The position numbers and the translations under genes were made by a program. Source: Brumimicrobium glaciale (GTDB lineage: Bacteria > Bacteroidota > Bacteroidia > Flavobacteriales_D > Crocinitomicaceae). From it: a stretch of 64,000 nt of DNA. Below, piece by piece: positions 1-8,529 of the stretch (position 1 is its first letter; every line of letters begins with the position of its first letter). The stretch is from NCBI RefSeq assembly GCF_004152935.1, contig NZ_SETE01000001.1, positions 744,001 to 808,000 on the forward strand. Reading direction: 5' to 3'. The notes under the pieces were generated by a model that saw only the letters and a list, made by a program, of their open reading frames with translations, was not told the DNA's origin and searched no databases.

Positions 1-469
1 AATCTCCAATTGCAAAGCCCTCAACCCCACGCCCCGGCTTTAAACGAAAAGCTTGTTGAACTTGTTTGCCCAATTCCACAGCGATAAAAAGCGACAAAAG
101 AAGCTCTTTTAGCGCTGATTGGATTGGTGCAAAACAAGGAGACAACTTGAAGGTGGAGACGGATTAAGGCGCCCAAAAAGAAATAATCACTGCAATTTTC
201 CTTTGTGTATAGTAAGGACGTTTTGCAAAACTTCCCTACTACACGCAAACATATATAAACAAACGCTCAGCAAATTGTCCGAATCATCTTAAATCTTGAT
301 TTTAACCATAATTTTCGAAAACAAACCTTCCGATTACTTGATAATTTTCCTAATTTTCATTTGCTTTGTTGATTACAATTAATTGAATCAAATAATGAAT
401 GCGGTTGAATTTTGAACATCAGAAAACGATTTTATTTTTAATACACGCAGGAATAAAAAACAACAAACA
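1..469. other. unassigned leading region
   Basis: No convincing gene lies here. A 75-codon open frame runs on the minus strand from 248 down to a TGA at 21-23. Its product is rich in Ser, Phe and Cys, shows no signal peptide or domain I recognise, and has no clear ribosome binding site. The first 180 bases are richer in G+C than the following AT-rich stretch (250-469), which is the leader of the next gene. The G+C-rich part could be the edge of a repeat or a non-coding RNA cut by the window boundary. Confidence 0.3.
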
Positions 470-1843
470 ATGAAGAATATTTTAATATTAGGAGCAGGGT
501 TATCATCTTCCTCACTAATACGTTACCTTCTCCAAAATGCGGAAAAGGAACAATGGCACTTGAAAATTGTAGATCAAAACAAAGAAGCTATTGAGAAAAA
601 AATCAACGGATCGAAGTATGCAACGGCAATGGTTTTTAATGCTTTGGATCCTATCGAAAGAAGACCAGAGATTGAAAAAGCAGACATCGTAATCAGCATG
701 TTACCAGCACGTTTCCACGTGGATGTAGCAAAGGATTGTATTCAAATGAAGAAAAATTTGATTACGCCTTCTTACGTTTCTCCGGAAATGAAAGCGTTGA
801 ATGAAGAAGCAAAAGAAGCTGGAATCATCATCATGAACGAAATTGGAGTTGATCCTGGAATCGACCACATGAGTGCGATGCGTGTAATTGATGAAATTCG
901 TGATGCCGGTGGTGATATGAAAGTTTTTGAATCATTTACAGGTGGATTAGTTGCCCCAGAAAGTGATGACAATCCTTGGAATTATAAATTTACTTGGAAT
1001 CCAAGAAACGTTGTTTTGGCGGGTCAAGGCGGAACGGCACAATTTATTCAAGAAGGACTTTACAAGTATATTCCTTACTATAAATTATTCCGTCGAACAG
1101 AAATAATCGACATCGATGGATACGGTCGTCTTGAAGGATATGCCAACAGAAATTCATTGATGTACCGGGAGTTATACAATTTGGAAGGAATTCCAACAAT
1201 TTACCGTGGAACATTGAGAAGGGTTGGTTTTTCTAGAGCTTGGGACGTTTTTGTTCAATTGGGAGCAACGGACGATTCTTATACTTTGGAAGGAAGTGAG
1301 AATATGAGTAACCGTGATTTTATAAACTCATTTTTGCCATACAATCACAGCGATTCTGTTGAATTGAAATTACGTCACTACATGAAAATCGACCTTGATG
1401 ATTCACTGTGGGACAAATTGGTTTGGTTAGGAATTTTTGATGGAAACACGAAAATGGGATTGAAAAATGCCACACCAGCTCAAATGTTACAAAAAATTCT
1501 TGAAGCGAAATGGGAATTGAAACCAGACGATAAAGACATGATTGTGATGTACCACAAATTTGTTTATTTATTGAATGATGAATTAAAAGAAATCACTTCT
1601 GAAATGGTAAACATCGGTGAAGACCAAACGTTTACTTCAATGAGTAACACTGTTGGTTTACCAGTTGGGATTTGCGTAAAGAAAATATTAAACGGAACAA
1701 TTCAATTAAAAGGAGTTGTTATTCCAACCCACAAAGAAGTGTACACTCCGATTTTAAAGGAATTAGAAGAATACGGAATTGTGTTTAAAGAAAAACAAAT
1801 TCACCCACCAAGATTGTACAATACAGAAGAAACGTGGAAGTAA
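470..1843 (+). CDS. saccharopine dehydrogenase family protein
   Basis: This 457-residue protein belongs to the saccharopine dehydrogenase / saccharopine reductase (LYS9-like) family. The N-terminus carries a Rossmann nucleotide-binding motif (ILGAGLSSSSLIRYLL, residues 4-19), and the central EIGVDPGIDHMSAM motif (about residue 125) is typical of the family. Family members interconvert lysine or 2-aminoadipate semialdehyde and saccharopine with NAD(P). In Bacteroidota the gene is usually a stand-alone cytosolic enzyme of lysine or related amino-acid metabolism, and its exact substrate cannot be read from sequence. The ATG at 470 follows an AT-rich leader and gives the full Rossmann fold. It appears monocistronic, followed by a repeat-rich gap. 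Confidence 0.85.
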   Translation: MKNILILGAGLSSSSLIRYLLQNAEKEQWHLKIVDQNKEAIEKKINGSKYATAMVFNALDPIERRPEIEKADIVISMLPARFHVDVAKDCIQMKKNLITPSYVSPEMKALNEEAKEAGIIIMNEIGVDPGIDHMSAMRVIDEIRDAGGDMKVFESFTGGLVAPESDDNPWNYKFTWNPRNVVLAGQGGTAQFIQEGLYKYIPYYKLFRRTEIIDIDGYGRLEGYANRNSLMYRELYNLEGIPTIYRGTLRRVGFSRAWDVFVQLGATDDSYTLEGSENMSNRDFINSFLPYNHSDSVELKLRHYMKIDLDDSLWDKLVWLGIFDGNTKMGLKNATPAQMLQKILEAKWELKPDDKDMIVMYHKFVYLLNDELKEITSEMVNIGEDQTFTSMSNTVGLPVGICVKKILNGTIQLKGVVIPTHKEVYTPILKELEEYGIVFKEKQIHPPRLYNTEETWK

Positions 1844-1847
1844 ATCT

Positions 1848-1901
1848 AAATCGTTAGAGACGCGTTTGTAAAATCGTTAGAGACGCGATGCATCGCGTCT
1901 C
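1848..1901. repeat. palindromic element with short direct repeat
   Basis: A 17-bp word (AAATCGTTAGAGACGCG) occurs at 1848-1864 and again at 1871-1887. The second copy runs into a perfect 22-bp palindrome at 1880-1901 (GAGACGCGAT followed by its mirror). It lies 5 bases past the stop codon of the upstream gene. Its layout (GAGAC, a variable palindromic core, GTCTC) matches the element at 10958-11001. Confidence 0.85.
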
Positions 1902-2031
1902 CACGTTTTACAATTGCAACAGCGTCTTTCGAGTTTTTGAGAGTAATATGTTTAGAATTAATGAAAGCGTTGTTTGAGAAATCATTCAACGCTTTTTCAA
2001 TTTTGCGCGCAAGTTATGAGTGTGACTGCGA

Positions 2032-2301
2032 TGACTGAGCATTCTAAGATATAACCTAATTGTTTTGATGTTATTTTCATTTTTTCAAAACGTTTTTCCA
2101 TTTGCCTTCGATGCCTTCGACAGGCTAGTCAGCAAGATTGACCTTCGGTGACTGAGCATTCTAAGATATAACCTAATTGTTTTGATGTTATTTTCATTCT
2201 TTTAAAAACGTTTTCTATTTGCCGCATTGCCTTCGACAGTCAGTCAACGGATTGCTCTTCGGTGTCTTCGGTGACTAGAGCCTGTCGAAGGTATCGAAGG
2301 C
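2032..2301. repeat. direct repeats nested with a long inverted repeat
   Basis: A word of about 50 bp beginning TGACTGAGCATTCTAAGATA occurs at 2032-2081 and 2149-2198. Two long inverted arms, 2104-2128 and 2275-2301, share the words GCCTTCGAT and CCTTCGACAGGCT and enclose the second copy. The word CAACGGATTGCTCT inside (2245-2258) recurs at 54949-54962, so this is a dispersed family. The gap 1844-2344 holds no gene. Confidence 0.85.
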
Positions 2302-2319
2302 GTTCCAATACAGCGAAAT

Positions 2320-2353
2320 CCCGTTAATAATTAATCATCAAACATTAATCATT
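2320..2353. repeat. AT-rich gene-end repeat, copy 1
   Basis: The stretch CCCGTTAATAATTAATCATC and its AT-rich continuation matches the pattern at 30020-30058, 31032-31070 and 43832-43865. All four lie at the 3' end of minus-strand genes. Here it overlaps the stop codon (2345-2347) of the membrane protein. Confidence 0.65.
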
Positions 2354-2938
2354 AAAAAAGTCAAGCCAAAACTTCACCCCAACAATTACCAAAACATACA
2401 CAAACCCAGGAAGTGCAATTAAATTGGCTAATCCGATTGCCAAAATTCCCCCTGCTATTGCAATATAAAGCGCTTTTCTTCTAGAGAAAATTAAGTTTTT
2501 CCATGATTGGATTTGGTAAGCTCCTGTCTTCACAAACATAGCTTTGTATTGCTGATAATTTCCTAAAATTACCAACGGCAATAAAATATATCCTTGAGGA
2601 ATTGGAAGTCCAGCTTCTTCATAGCTTAAAAACGCTACAATTTGTTTAGGGAAATCAATTCCTGGAACAATAAAATAGACTGCGATTTGTGAAATTATAA
2701 TAACAAGGAACATCAAGATAGAATTGAAAATTAACCTTCCATACCTTAATGAAAAAGGAAAATTAATTTTCTGAAATTGAATGATTTTATTGACTTTGAT
2801 GTACACAAAAACTTCTGTGGCAATTAAATCGATGAAGTAGAAAAGAAGAATAAAGTAAATTCCCCATTCAAAAAACACCAAGCCCAAGATTGGGATTACC
2901 GCTTCACTGATTGCGTTTACTAGTTTCAAACGATTCAT
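2345..2938 (-). CDS. integral membrane protein of unknown function
   Basis: I do not recognise a specific family for this 197-residue protein. It shows about five or six hydrophobic segments: near residues 12-30, 26-45, 73-95, a VIL-rich stretch near 118-127, and two at 155-175 and 178-190. It ends in a short charged tail (DFFND). It starts 6 bases downstream of the TPR lipoprotein gene on the same strand, so the two are probably co-transcribed. No catalytic motif is visible. Confidence 0.7.
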   Translation of the reverse strand: MNRLKLVNAISEAVIPILGLVFFEWGIYFILLFYFIDLIATEVFVYIKVNKIIQFQKINFPFSLRYGRLIFNSILMFLVIIISQIAVYFIVPGIDFPKQIVAFLSYEEAGLPIPQGYILLPLVILGNYQQYKAMFVKTGAYQIQSWKNLIFSRRKALYIAIAGGILAIGLANLIALPGFVYVLVIVGVKFWLDFFND

Positions 2939-2944
2939 TAGAAT

Positions 2945-3991
2945 CTAGTATTTTTTACGCAATTTTTCAGCTGCTTCTTTTGCTGGAATGAAATTTTTAT
3001 CTATTTTCAATGCTTCAGCATAATATCTTCCAGCTTCCGGAAATCTATCCTGCTCATAATACAATTCACCCATCTGAAACCACGCTGGAGTATATTGCGG
3101 ATTTACATCAAGCGCTTTGTCATAATAATACGCAGCGCTATCCAATTCTTTTTGATAATAATGTTTGATGTATGCTTGATTGAAATAAGTGATGTAAAAA
3201 TCAGGCTCAAACTTTTCTATTTTACGGTATTCTTTTAATGCATTATCATATTCACCCAAATCTTGCAAACTTTTAGCAACTCCATAAATGGCATTTAGAT
3301 TTTCTGGTTTTAAATCCACAGCATTTTGATAATATTGAAGTGCTAATTTGTGTTTCCCCATAGATGTCAACAACCAACCAGTATTCAGATGTCCAATAAA
3401 AAACTCTGGATCAATTTGAAGAGCAGTTTGGTAACTTGAAACAGCCAAGTCATTTTTCTCTAAAGTTTTATATATTGAACCTTTCAAAACGTAAGCATCA
3501 CGGTAACGTTCATCCATTCTTAAAGCATCGTTGATGTATTTAATTGCTGTTTTAAAATCCCCTGTTAATGAATATGTATTGGCTAATTCCACCAAAGTTT
3601 GAGGATCTTTAGGTTTTAATGAAAGAATATATTGATAATGGCGTTTTGCTCTTTCGATATCAGATCGTGGCGTTTCAGGCTTATTTATTAATGTCCAAGC
3701 ATACAATTGACGTGCTTTTATATTTGTTGAATCGATTCTAAACGCTTTTGCTCCGGCATTTAAGGCACAACTGAAATTCATATTTTCTTTACAAATCTCT
3801 CCTTGACGAATCCAAAGATTTATGTTTTCGGGATTTTTTTCTAGACTATCTGAAATTTGAGCTAACTCATCTTTTTCAATGTTTACTTCTTCTTTTACAA
3901 AGAATTGATCATCATCTGTTTTGTTTTCTGAGGTACAAGAAAACAATAGTCCGAAACCTAAAATCGTATATAAAAACCTGTTTTTAATCAT
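2945..3991 (-). CDS. TPR-repeat lipoprotein
   Basis: The 348-residue protein begins with a lipoprotein signal peptide ending in a lipobox (LLFSC, Cys at about residue 19), so it should be lipid-anchored in the envelope. From about residue 90 to the end it is a series of tetratricopeptide repeats of about 34 residues, with typical motifs such as AYVLKGSIYKTLEKNDLAVS and AIYGVAKSLQDLGEYDNALK. TPR lipoproteins act as protein-protein scaffolds and no partner can be named. It is upstream of, and close to, the membrane-protein gene ending at 2345. Confidence 0.85.
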   Translation of the reverse strand: MIKNRFLYTILGFGLLFSCTSENKTDDDQFFVKEEVNIEKDELAQISDSLEKNPENINLWIRQGEICKENMNFSCALNAGAKAFRIDSTNIKARQLYAWTLINKPETPRSDIERAKRHYQYILSLKPKDPQTLVELANTYSLTGDFKTAIKYINDALRMDERYRDAYVLKGSIYKTLEKNDLAVSSYQTALQIDPEFFIGHLNTGWLLTSMGKHKLALQYYQNAVDLKPENLNAIYGVAKSLQDLGEYDNALKEYRKIEKFEPDFYITYFNQAYIKHYYQKELDSAAYYYDKALDVNPQYTPAWFQMGELYYEQDRFPEAGRYYAEALKIDKNFIPAKEAAEKLRKKY

Positions 3992-4119
3992 AATTTTCTA
4001 ACTTAATGGGGCAAAGGTAAACAATTAACTTTGTTGAAAGCATCGCTTTTCTTAATTCTTAAAGTTCAGATTCCGTGCAGAGGCTTATCTTAAAACTACG
4101 CTTAACGCAATAATAATCT

Positions 4120-4785
4120 CTATATTTTTCGAGCCCGCAGCATTTCTCTTTTTCCTGGAGGGCCTGGAATTTTTTCTACTTCAAAACCTAAACTGATTAA
4201 ACTTCTGCGGACATCTCCTTTAGCACAATACGTAACAAAGATGCCATTGGTTGACAAAGCATCATACATTTTTTGTAAAACTTCAGTTGTCCACATGAAA
4301 GGTTGAGCTCTCGGGCCAAATGCATCATAATAAATCAGGTCAAAAGATTCCTTTTCGGGAATATAATCTTCCATCTTTTGTTCAACTTTCTTTAAAGTAA
4401 ACGATTCACTTATTGCTACAAATTCATCCCATTTTGCAGTATGTAGCTTTTGATAGGATTCACTAAACGGAGCAATATACTCTAGTTCATCATACTTTAA
4501 AAGTTCAATATCTTCCAATGTTACAGGGAAAGCTTCTAGACCTGTGTAATGAACAGTCTTGTTGTCATTTTGACCTGCAATTACAGTAATTATAGTATTT
4601 AATCCAGTCCCAAATCCAATTTCTAAAACGCTTACTTCTTTTGTTTTTATTTCATCCCAACCACTTTTGATGAAAACGTGCAATGCTTCTTGGAGCGCTC
4701 CATGATTAGAGTGGTAATGTTCGTATATGTCTGGCATATAGATCGTTTTTGATCCGTCTTTTGTTGTGATTATTTCTCTTTTCAT
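4120..4785 (-). CDS. mnmD: tRNA 5-methylaminomethyl-2-thiouridine methyltransferase MnmD
   Basis: The 221-residue protein is a class I SAM-dependent methyltransferase of the MnmD/MnmC1 (DUF752) type. Motif I is EIGFGTGLNTI (about residue 55), and the family motif YYDAFGPRAQPFMW lies near residue 150. It performs the last methylation in making mnm5(s2)U at wobble position 34 of tRNAs. Length matches stand-alone MnmD, without the FAD-dependent MnmC2 domain found in the enterobacterial fusion. It is divergently transcribed from dnaB with about 230 bases between them. Confidence 0.88.
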   Translation of the reverse strand: MKREIITTKDGSKTIYMPDIYEHYHSNHGALQEALHVFIKSGWDEIKTKEVSVLEIGFGTGLNTIITVIAGQNDNKTVHYTGLEAFPVTLEDIELLKYDELEYIAPFSESYQKLHTAKWDEFVAISESFTLKKVEQKMEDYIPEKESFDLIYYDAFGPRAQPFMWTTEVLQKMYDALSTNGIFVTYCAKGDVRRSLISLGFEVEKIPGPPGKREMLRARKI

Positions 4786-5006
4786 GTTTATATCTTTTAA
4801 AAAAATGAATTCTAAATAGTTTCACTTTTAGGAGTTGTTTATCGTAACTTTGTATGTGCAAAACTAATGATTGTTTTCGGTTATGAAGCAACTAAGAAAA
4901 AGCACCAATCAAGGCTCTAGCCAGATAAAAGTTATACAGCAAAATAGAGTTTTACACAATCTTAAAAGATGATGACATTAAAACCGAGTTTCAGATTGGT
5001 TTTAAA

Positions 5007-5014
5007 TATATTTG
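5007..5014 (+). promoter_or_regulatory. candidate -7 box of dnaB
   Basis: TATATTTG fits the Bacteroidota -7 consensus TAnnTTTG and ends only 4 bases before the dnaB ATG at 5019. If used, transcription would begin at or next to the start codon and give a leaderless mRNA. A convincing -33 TTG at the usual distance is not obvious, so this is tentative. Confidence 0.35.
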
Positions 5015-5018
5015 CAAT

Positions 5019-6593
5019 ATGGAGAAGCAGGATAAAAAAGATGGAAAAGTTGTAGTCAGTAGGAGCACGCGTGGTAGCAAAAGTCCTATGGATGTTGGGC
5101 GTATCCCGCCACAAGCTACTGATTTAGAGCAGGCTGTCTTGGGTGCCATGATGATTGATGGTACTGCCATGAATAACGTAATTGATATTCTGCGTACTAA
5201 AGATGCTTTCTATGATCCTAAGCACCAGGCAATTTTTGAAGCGATGTCAGAATTGTACAATACCACAACTCCAATTGACTTGCTAACGGTGACGGAACAA
5301 TTACGTAAATTGGCAAGTTTAGAAAAAGCAGGTGGTGCGTATTATTTATCGACTTTAACCAATAAAGTAGCTTCTGCGGCTCACGTTGAACACCACAGTA
5401 GAATTATTATTGAAAAATATATCCAACGTGAAATTATTGGAATTTCTAGCGAGATTTTAAAGGAAGCATACGACGAAACGAAAGATGTTTTTAGTGTACT
5501 TTCAAAAGCGGAGGAAGAACTGTTTGCCATTGCTCAAAACAACATGAAGAAGAGCTACGACACCATGCAAACTGCCATGAAAGGTGCAATTGAGGAAATT
5601 GAAAGTGCCCGTGGAAATAAAGATGGTGTTTCTGGAGTTCCAACTGGATTTAAAGCATTGGATAAGATGACCTCTGGTTGGCAACGTTCGGATATGATTG
5701 TAATTGCGGCGCGTCCTGCAATGGGGAAAACGGCTTTCGTTTTGTCGATGGCAAGAAATACAGCGGTTGACTATAATATGGGAGTTGCATTTTTCTCATT
5801 AGAGATGTCAAGTGTTCAGCTCGTTAAACGTTTGATTTCTTCAGAAGCTCAAATTGATGCCGAAAAACTGAGAAAGGGAAATATTGAGGACCACGAATTT
5901 CAAATGATTCACACAAAAATTGCACGTTTATCTAAAGCACCAATTTATATTGATGATACGCCAGGAATTTCGATTTTCGAATTGCGTGCAAAGTGTCGTC
6001 GAATGAAACAAAAGCACAATATTGAATTGGTGATTATTGACTACCTTCAGTTAATGACTGCCGGAACAAATAAAGGTGGAGGAAACCGTGAACAAGAGAT
6101 TTCACAAATTTCTCGATCAATTAAAGAGATTGCAAAAGAATTAAATATTCCAGTGATTGCCTTGTCTCAGCTGAGTCGTTCGGTTGAACAACGTGGTGGA
6201 GATAAAAGACCAATTCTTTCAGATTTACGTGAATCTGGAGCAATTGAGCAAGATGCCGATATCGTTTCCTTTATATACCGTGCAGAATATTACGGTTTAT
6301 TAGAAGACGAAAAAGGGCCAACACAAGGAATGGGAGATATCATTATTGCGAAACACAGAAATGGTTCCACAGATACGGTACGACTGAGATTTATTGGTAA
6401 GTTCGCTAAATTCGACAACGTTGAATCATTTGGAATGGATGATGAAGTTCAACAACCAGGTGCATTGCCAGTCGGACGTGATTTTGACACTTCGGAAGTT
6501 GAAAATCGCATGGTTATTTCCAGTAGAATGGATGATATCGATGATGATGATTTTGATATGTCACATGATGAATCAGATGAAGCACCGTTTTAA
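5019..6593 (+). CDS. dnaB: replicative DNA helicase DnaB
   Basis: This 524-residue protein is the hexameric 5'-3' replicative helicase. The N-terminal DnaB domain starts near residue 29 (PPQATDLEQAVLGAMMIDG) and the RecA-like C-terminal domain carries Walker A (AARPAMGKTAF, about residue 230), Walker B (LVIIDYLQLM) and the SRSVEQRGGDKRPILSDLRE region. No intein interrupts it. The C-terminus has an acidic tail (DDIDDDDFDMSHDESDEAPF). The start at 5019 adds about 28 basic residues ahead of the DnaB domain; an in-frame ATG at 5088 is the alternative if the -7 box at 5007 is real. Confidence 0.97.
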   Translation: MEKQDKKDGKVVVSRSTRGSKSPMDVGRIPPQATDLEQAVLGAMMIDGTAMNNVIDILRTKDAFYDPKHQAIFEAMSELYNTTTPIDLLTVTEQLRKLASLEKAGGAYYLSTLTNKVASAAHVEHHSRIIIEKYIQREIIGISSEILKEAYDETKDVFSVLSKAEEELFAIAQNNMKKSYDTMQTAMKGAIEEIESARGNKDGVSGVPTGFKALDKMTSGWQRSDMIVIAARPAMGKTAFVLSMARNTAVDYNMGVAFFSLEMSSVQLVKRLISSEAQIDAEKLRKGNIEDHEFQMIHTKIARLSKAPIYIDDTPGISIFELRAKCRRMKQKHNIELVIIDYLQLMTAGTNKGGGNREQEISQISRSIKEIAKELNIPVIALSQLSRSVEQRGGDKRPILSDLRESGAIEQDADIVSFIYRAEYYGLLEDEKGPTQGMGDIIIAKHRNGSTDTVRLRFIGKFAKFDNVESFGMDDEVQQPGALPVGRDFDTSEVENRMVISSRMDDIDDDDFDMSHDESDEAPF

Positions 6594-6641
6594 ATTGTTG
6601 AGTCAATAATTTTTTATTACTTTGTTCAAAACGAAATAATT

Positions 6642-7901
6642 ATGCGGTATATATTTACAACATTAATAGCACTTTTATTAGGTTCGCAATTGTTTGCAGC
6701 TTCTATTTTAGTGCCTATGGATAAGGCACAAGCCAATCACTTAAAGGCTTACGGAATTGCCTATTTTGTATTGGAAAATGGTGTGACATTGGAATGGTTG
6801 TTAAATTATAGAGGAGGTTCATTTTTGATTCCACACCTCACAGCTATTGAAAACGAGTTGGTAATTCGTGGTGTAAGCTATGAAATTGTTGCCGATGGTC
6901 AAGTCAATACAATTAAAAGAAATATTTCTTCTCCTGAAGTAAATCAAGAAGTGGTGCAATTAGAAGTAGCGCCTAAGATTGCTGTTTATACGCCCGGTGG
7001 AAAACAACCTTGGGATGATGCGGTAACTTTAGTTATGGAATATGCCGAAATTCCTTACGATAAAATTTATGACAGTACCATAATTGCTGGAGGATTAAAA
7101 GAATACGATTGGCTGCATTTGCACCATGAAGATTTCACTGGTCAATACGGTAAATTTTATTCTGCTTATAGAAATGCACCTTGGTACCGCGAACAAGTTG
7201 CCACATTAGAAGCAAGCGCTCAAAGTTTAGGCTTCTCAAAAGTTTCCGACATGAAATTAGCTGTTGCCGAAACGATTAAAAGTTATGTTTTCTCGGGTGG
7301 ATTTTTATTCACCATGTGCAGCGGAACAGATAGTTTTGATATTGCATTGGCAGCCCACGAAACCGATATTGTTGAACACATGTTTGACGGCGACGGAATG
7401 GATCCGAATTACAAATCAAAGTTAGATTTCAAGAAATCTTTGGCTTTTGAAAATTATGAAATCGTTGAGAATCCATTGGAATATGAATATTCAACTATCG
7501 ATGGAACGAATAGACACAGAAGAATACCTGAAAAAGACGATATTTTCACTTTGTTTGAATTTTCTGCAAAATGGGATGTTGTGCCTACAATGTTAACCCA
7601 AAATCACACAACAATTCTTAAGAATTTCTACGGTCAGACAACAGATTTTGTTAAAGAATTTATTAAACCTTCTGTTACAATTATGGGAGAATCCAAAGCC
7701 ATTGAAACAGTGAAATACCTGCATGGAGAATTAGGTCTCGGAACTTGGACTTTCTACGGTGGACATGATCCAGAAGATTATCAGCACAGGGTAGGAGATC
7801 CGCATACAGATTTAACTTTGCATCCTAACTCACCAGGTTACCGTTTGATTTTAAACAATGTTCTTTTTCCAGCAGCGAAGAAGAAAAAACGTAAAACATA
7901 G
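6642..7901 (+). CDS. periplasmic GATase1-like protein, often labelled 'asparagine synthetase B'
   Basis: The 419-residue protein has a cleavable signal peptide (MRYIFTTLIALLLGSQLFAA). It resembles Bacteroidota proteins commonly named asparagine synthetase B, but I see neither an N-terminal catalytic Cys after processing nor the SGGxDS ATP-pyrophosphatase motif of true AsnB. The segment KIAVYTPGGKQPWDDAVTLV (about residue 110) and the strand-turn FLFTMCSGTDSFDIALA (about residue 223) look like a class I glutamine-amidotransferase/ThuA-like fold with a cysteine at the nucleophile-elbow position. The function is unknown and an envelope location is inferred. It follows dnaB by 48 bases. Confidence 0.7.
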   Translation: MRYIFTTLIALLLGSQLFAASILVPMDKAQANHLKAYGIAYFVLENGVTLEWLLNYRGGSFLIPHLTAIENELVIRGVSYEIVADGQVNTIKRNISSPEVNQEVVQLEVAPKIAVYTPGGKQPWDDAVTLVMEYAEIPYDKIYDSTIIAGGLKEYDWLHLHHEDFTGQYGKFYSAYRNAPWYREQVATLEASAQSLGFSKVSDMKLAVAETIKSYVFSGGFLFTMCSGTDSFDIALAAHETDIVEHMFDGDGMDPNYKSKLDFKKSLAFENYEIVENPLEYEYSTIDGTNRHRRIPEKDDIFTLFEFSAKWDVVPTMLTQNHTTILKNFYGQTTDFVKEFIKPSVTIMGESKAIETVKYLHGELGLGTWTFYGGHDPEDYQHRVGDPHTDLTLHPNSPGYRLILNNVLFPAAKKKKRKT

Positions 7902-7906
7902 AAATT

Positions 7907-8359
7907 TTGGGCTTCCTCTTTAAAAAAGAATACCGTTTAGGGCTTTTACTCGTGCTTGTTTTTGGATTATTCCTCTACTACGCTGATCAAACTTCTGAGC
8001 AAATTATAACGTATTTCACTAATACGATGTTTCAATATGAAAAACCAGCCTATTTGAAATTGGTGTATTTGGTCTTACTAATCGTTACGATCGCCATGTT
8101 AGCGACATTAAATAGAAGTGAAATCTCAACCATTGAAGAAAAGAAAGATGCATTTAATTCTTTTGTAATTTCAAGTGTTTCATCCTTTTTTCCCGGTTGG
8201 ATTGTGCATTTATATTTCGTTGTTCAAACAGTAGAAAACAGAGCGAGTTTTATGGAGTTAGAAGACCAATTCTGGATTTACCATTGTGCAGACTTGACAT
8301 TTGTAGCAGGTTTTGCTTTTGCAGGATTTATGAAATTGAGACCAGCTATTCATAAATAA
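7907..8359 (+). CDS. small membrane protein of unknown function
   Basis: A 150-residue protein with four predicted membrane segments (about residues 11-26, 48-64, 84-106 and 125-142). I do not recognise its family. The frame opens with TTG at 7907, 5 bases after the stop of the preceding gene. The next ATG (8028) would remove the first membrane segment, so TTG with translational coupling is preferred. The stop codon (8357-8359) overlaps an AATTACGAATT repeat. Confidence 0.6.
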   Translation: MGFLFKKEYRLGLLLVLVFGLFLYYADQTSEQIITYFTNTMFQYEKPAYLKLVYLVLLIVTIAMLATLNRSEISTIEEKKDAFNSFVISSVSSFFPGWIVHLYFVVQTVENRASFMELEDQFWIYHCADLTFVAGFAFAGFMKLRPAIHK

Positions 8360-8529
8360 TTACGAATTTTTTAATTACGAATTACGAATTGTTGGATTTG
8401 TGCTTTAATGAGTAAGTGTTTCTATATATAAAAAAATCCGCGTCATCAGCGTTCCGTCATCCACCTAGCCATAGCAAATCACGTTACATTGGGTCAAACA
8501 ATTATCAATTATCAATTGTGAATTATCAA
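8358..8529. repeat. AATTACGAATT / AATTGATAATT AT-rich repeats
   Basis: The word AATTACGAATT occurs in near-tandem copies at 8358-8390, and AATTATCAATT variants fill 8499-8529. The middle holds AAAAATCCGCGTCATCAGCG (from about 8430), another dispersed-looking intergenic word. Related AATTACGAATT copies lie at 28806-28835 and 35095-35119. The repeats touch the stop codons of both flanking convergent genes. Confidence 0.75.

Noticed and set aside
4706-4891. 61-codon minus-strand frame over the mnmD 5' end
   Set aside because: It overlaps mnmD in another frame, has low-complexity Lys/Arg/His composition and no start signal; it is a shadow frame.
6394-6609. 71-codon plus-strand frame over the dnaB 3' end
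   Set aside because: It lies in a different frame within the conserved dnaB coding region and has no domain.
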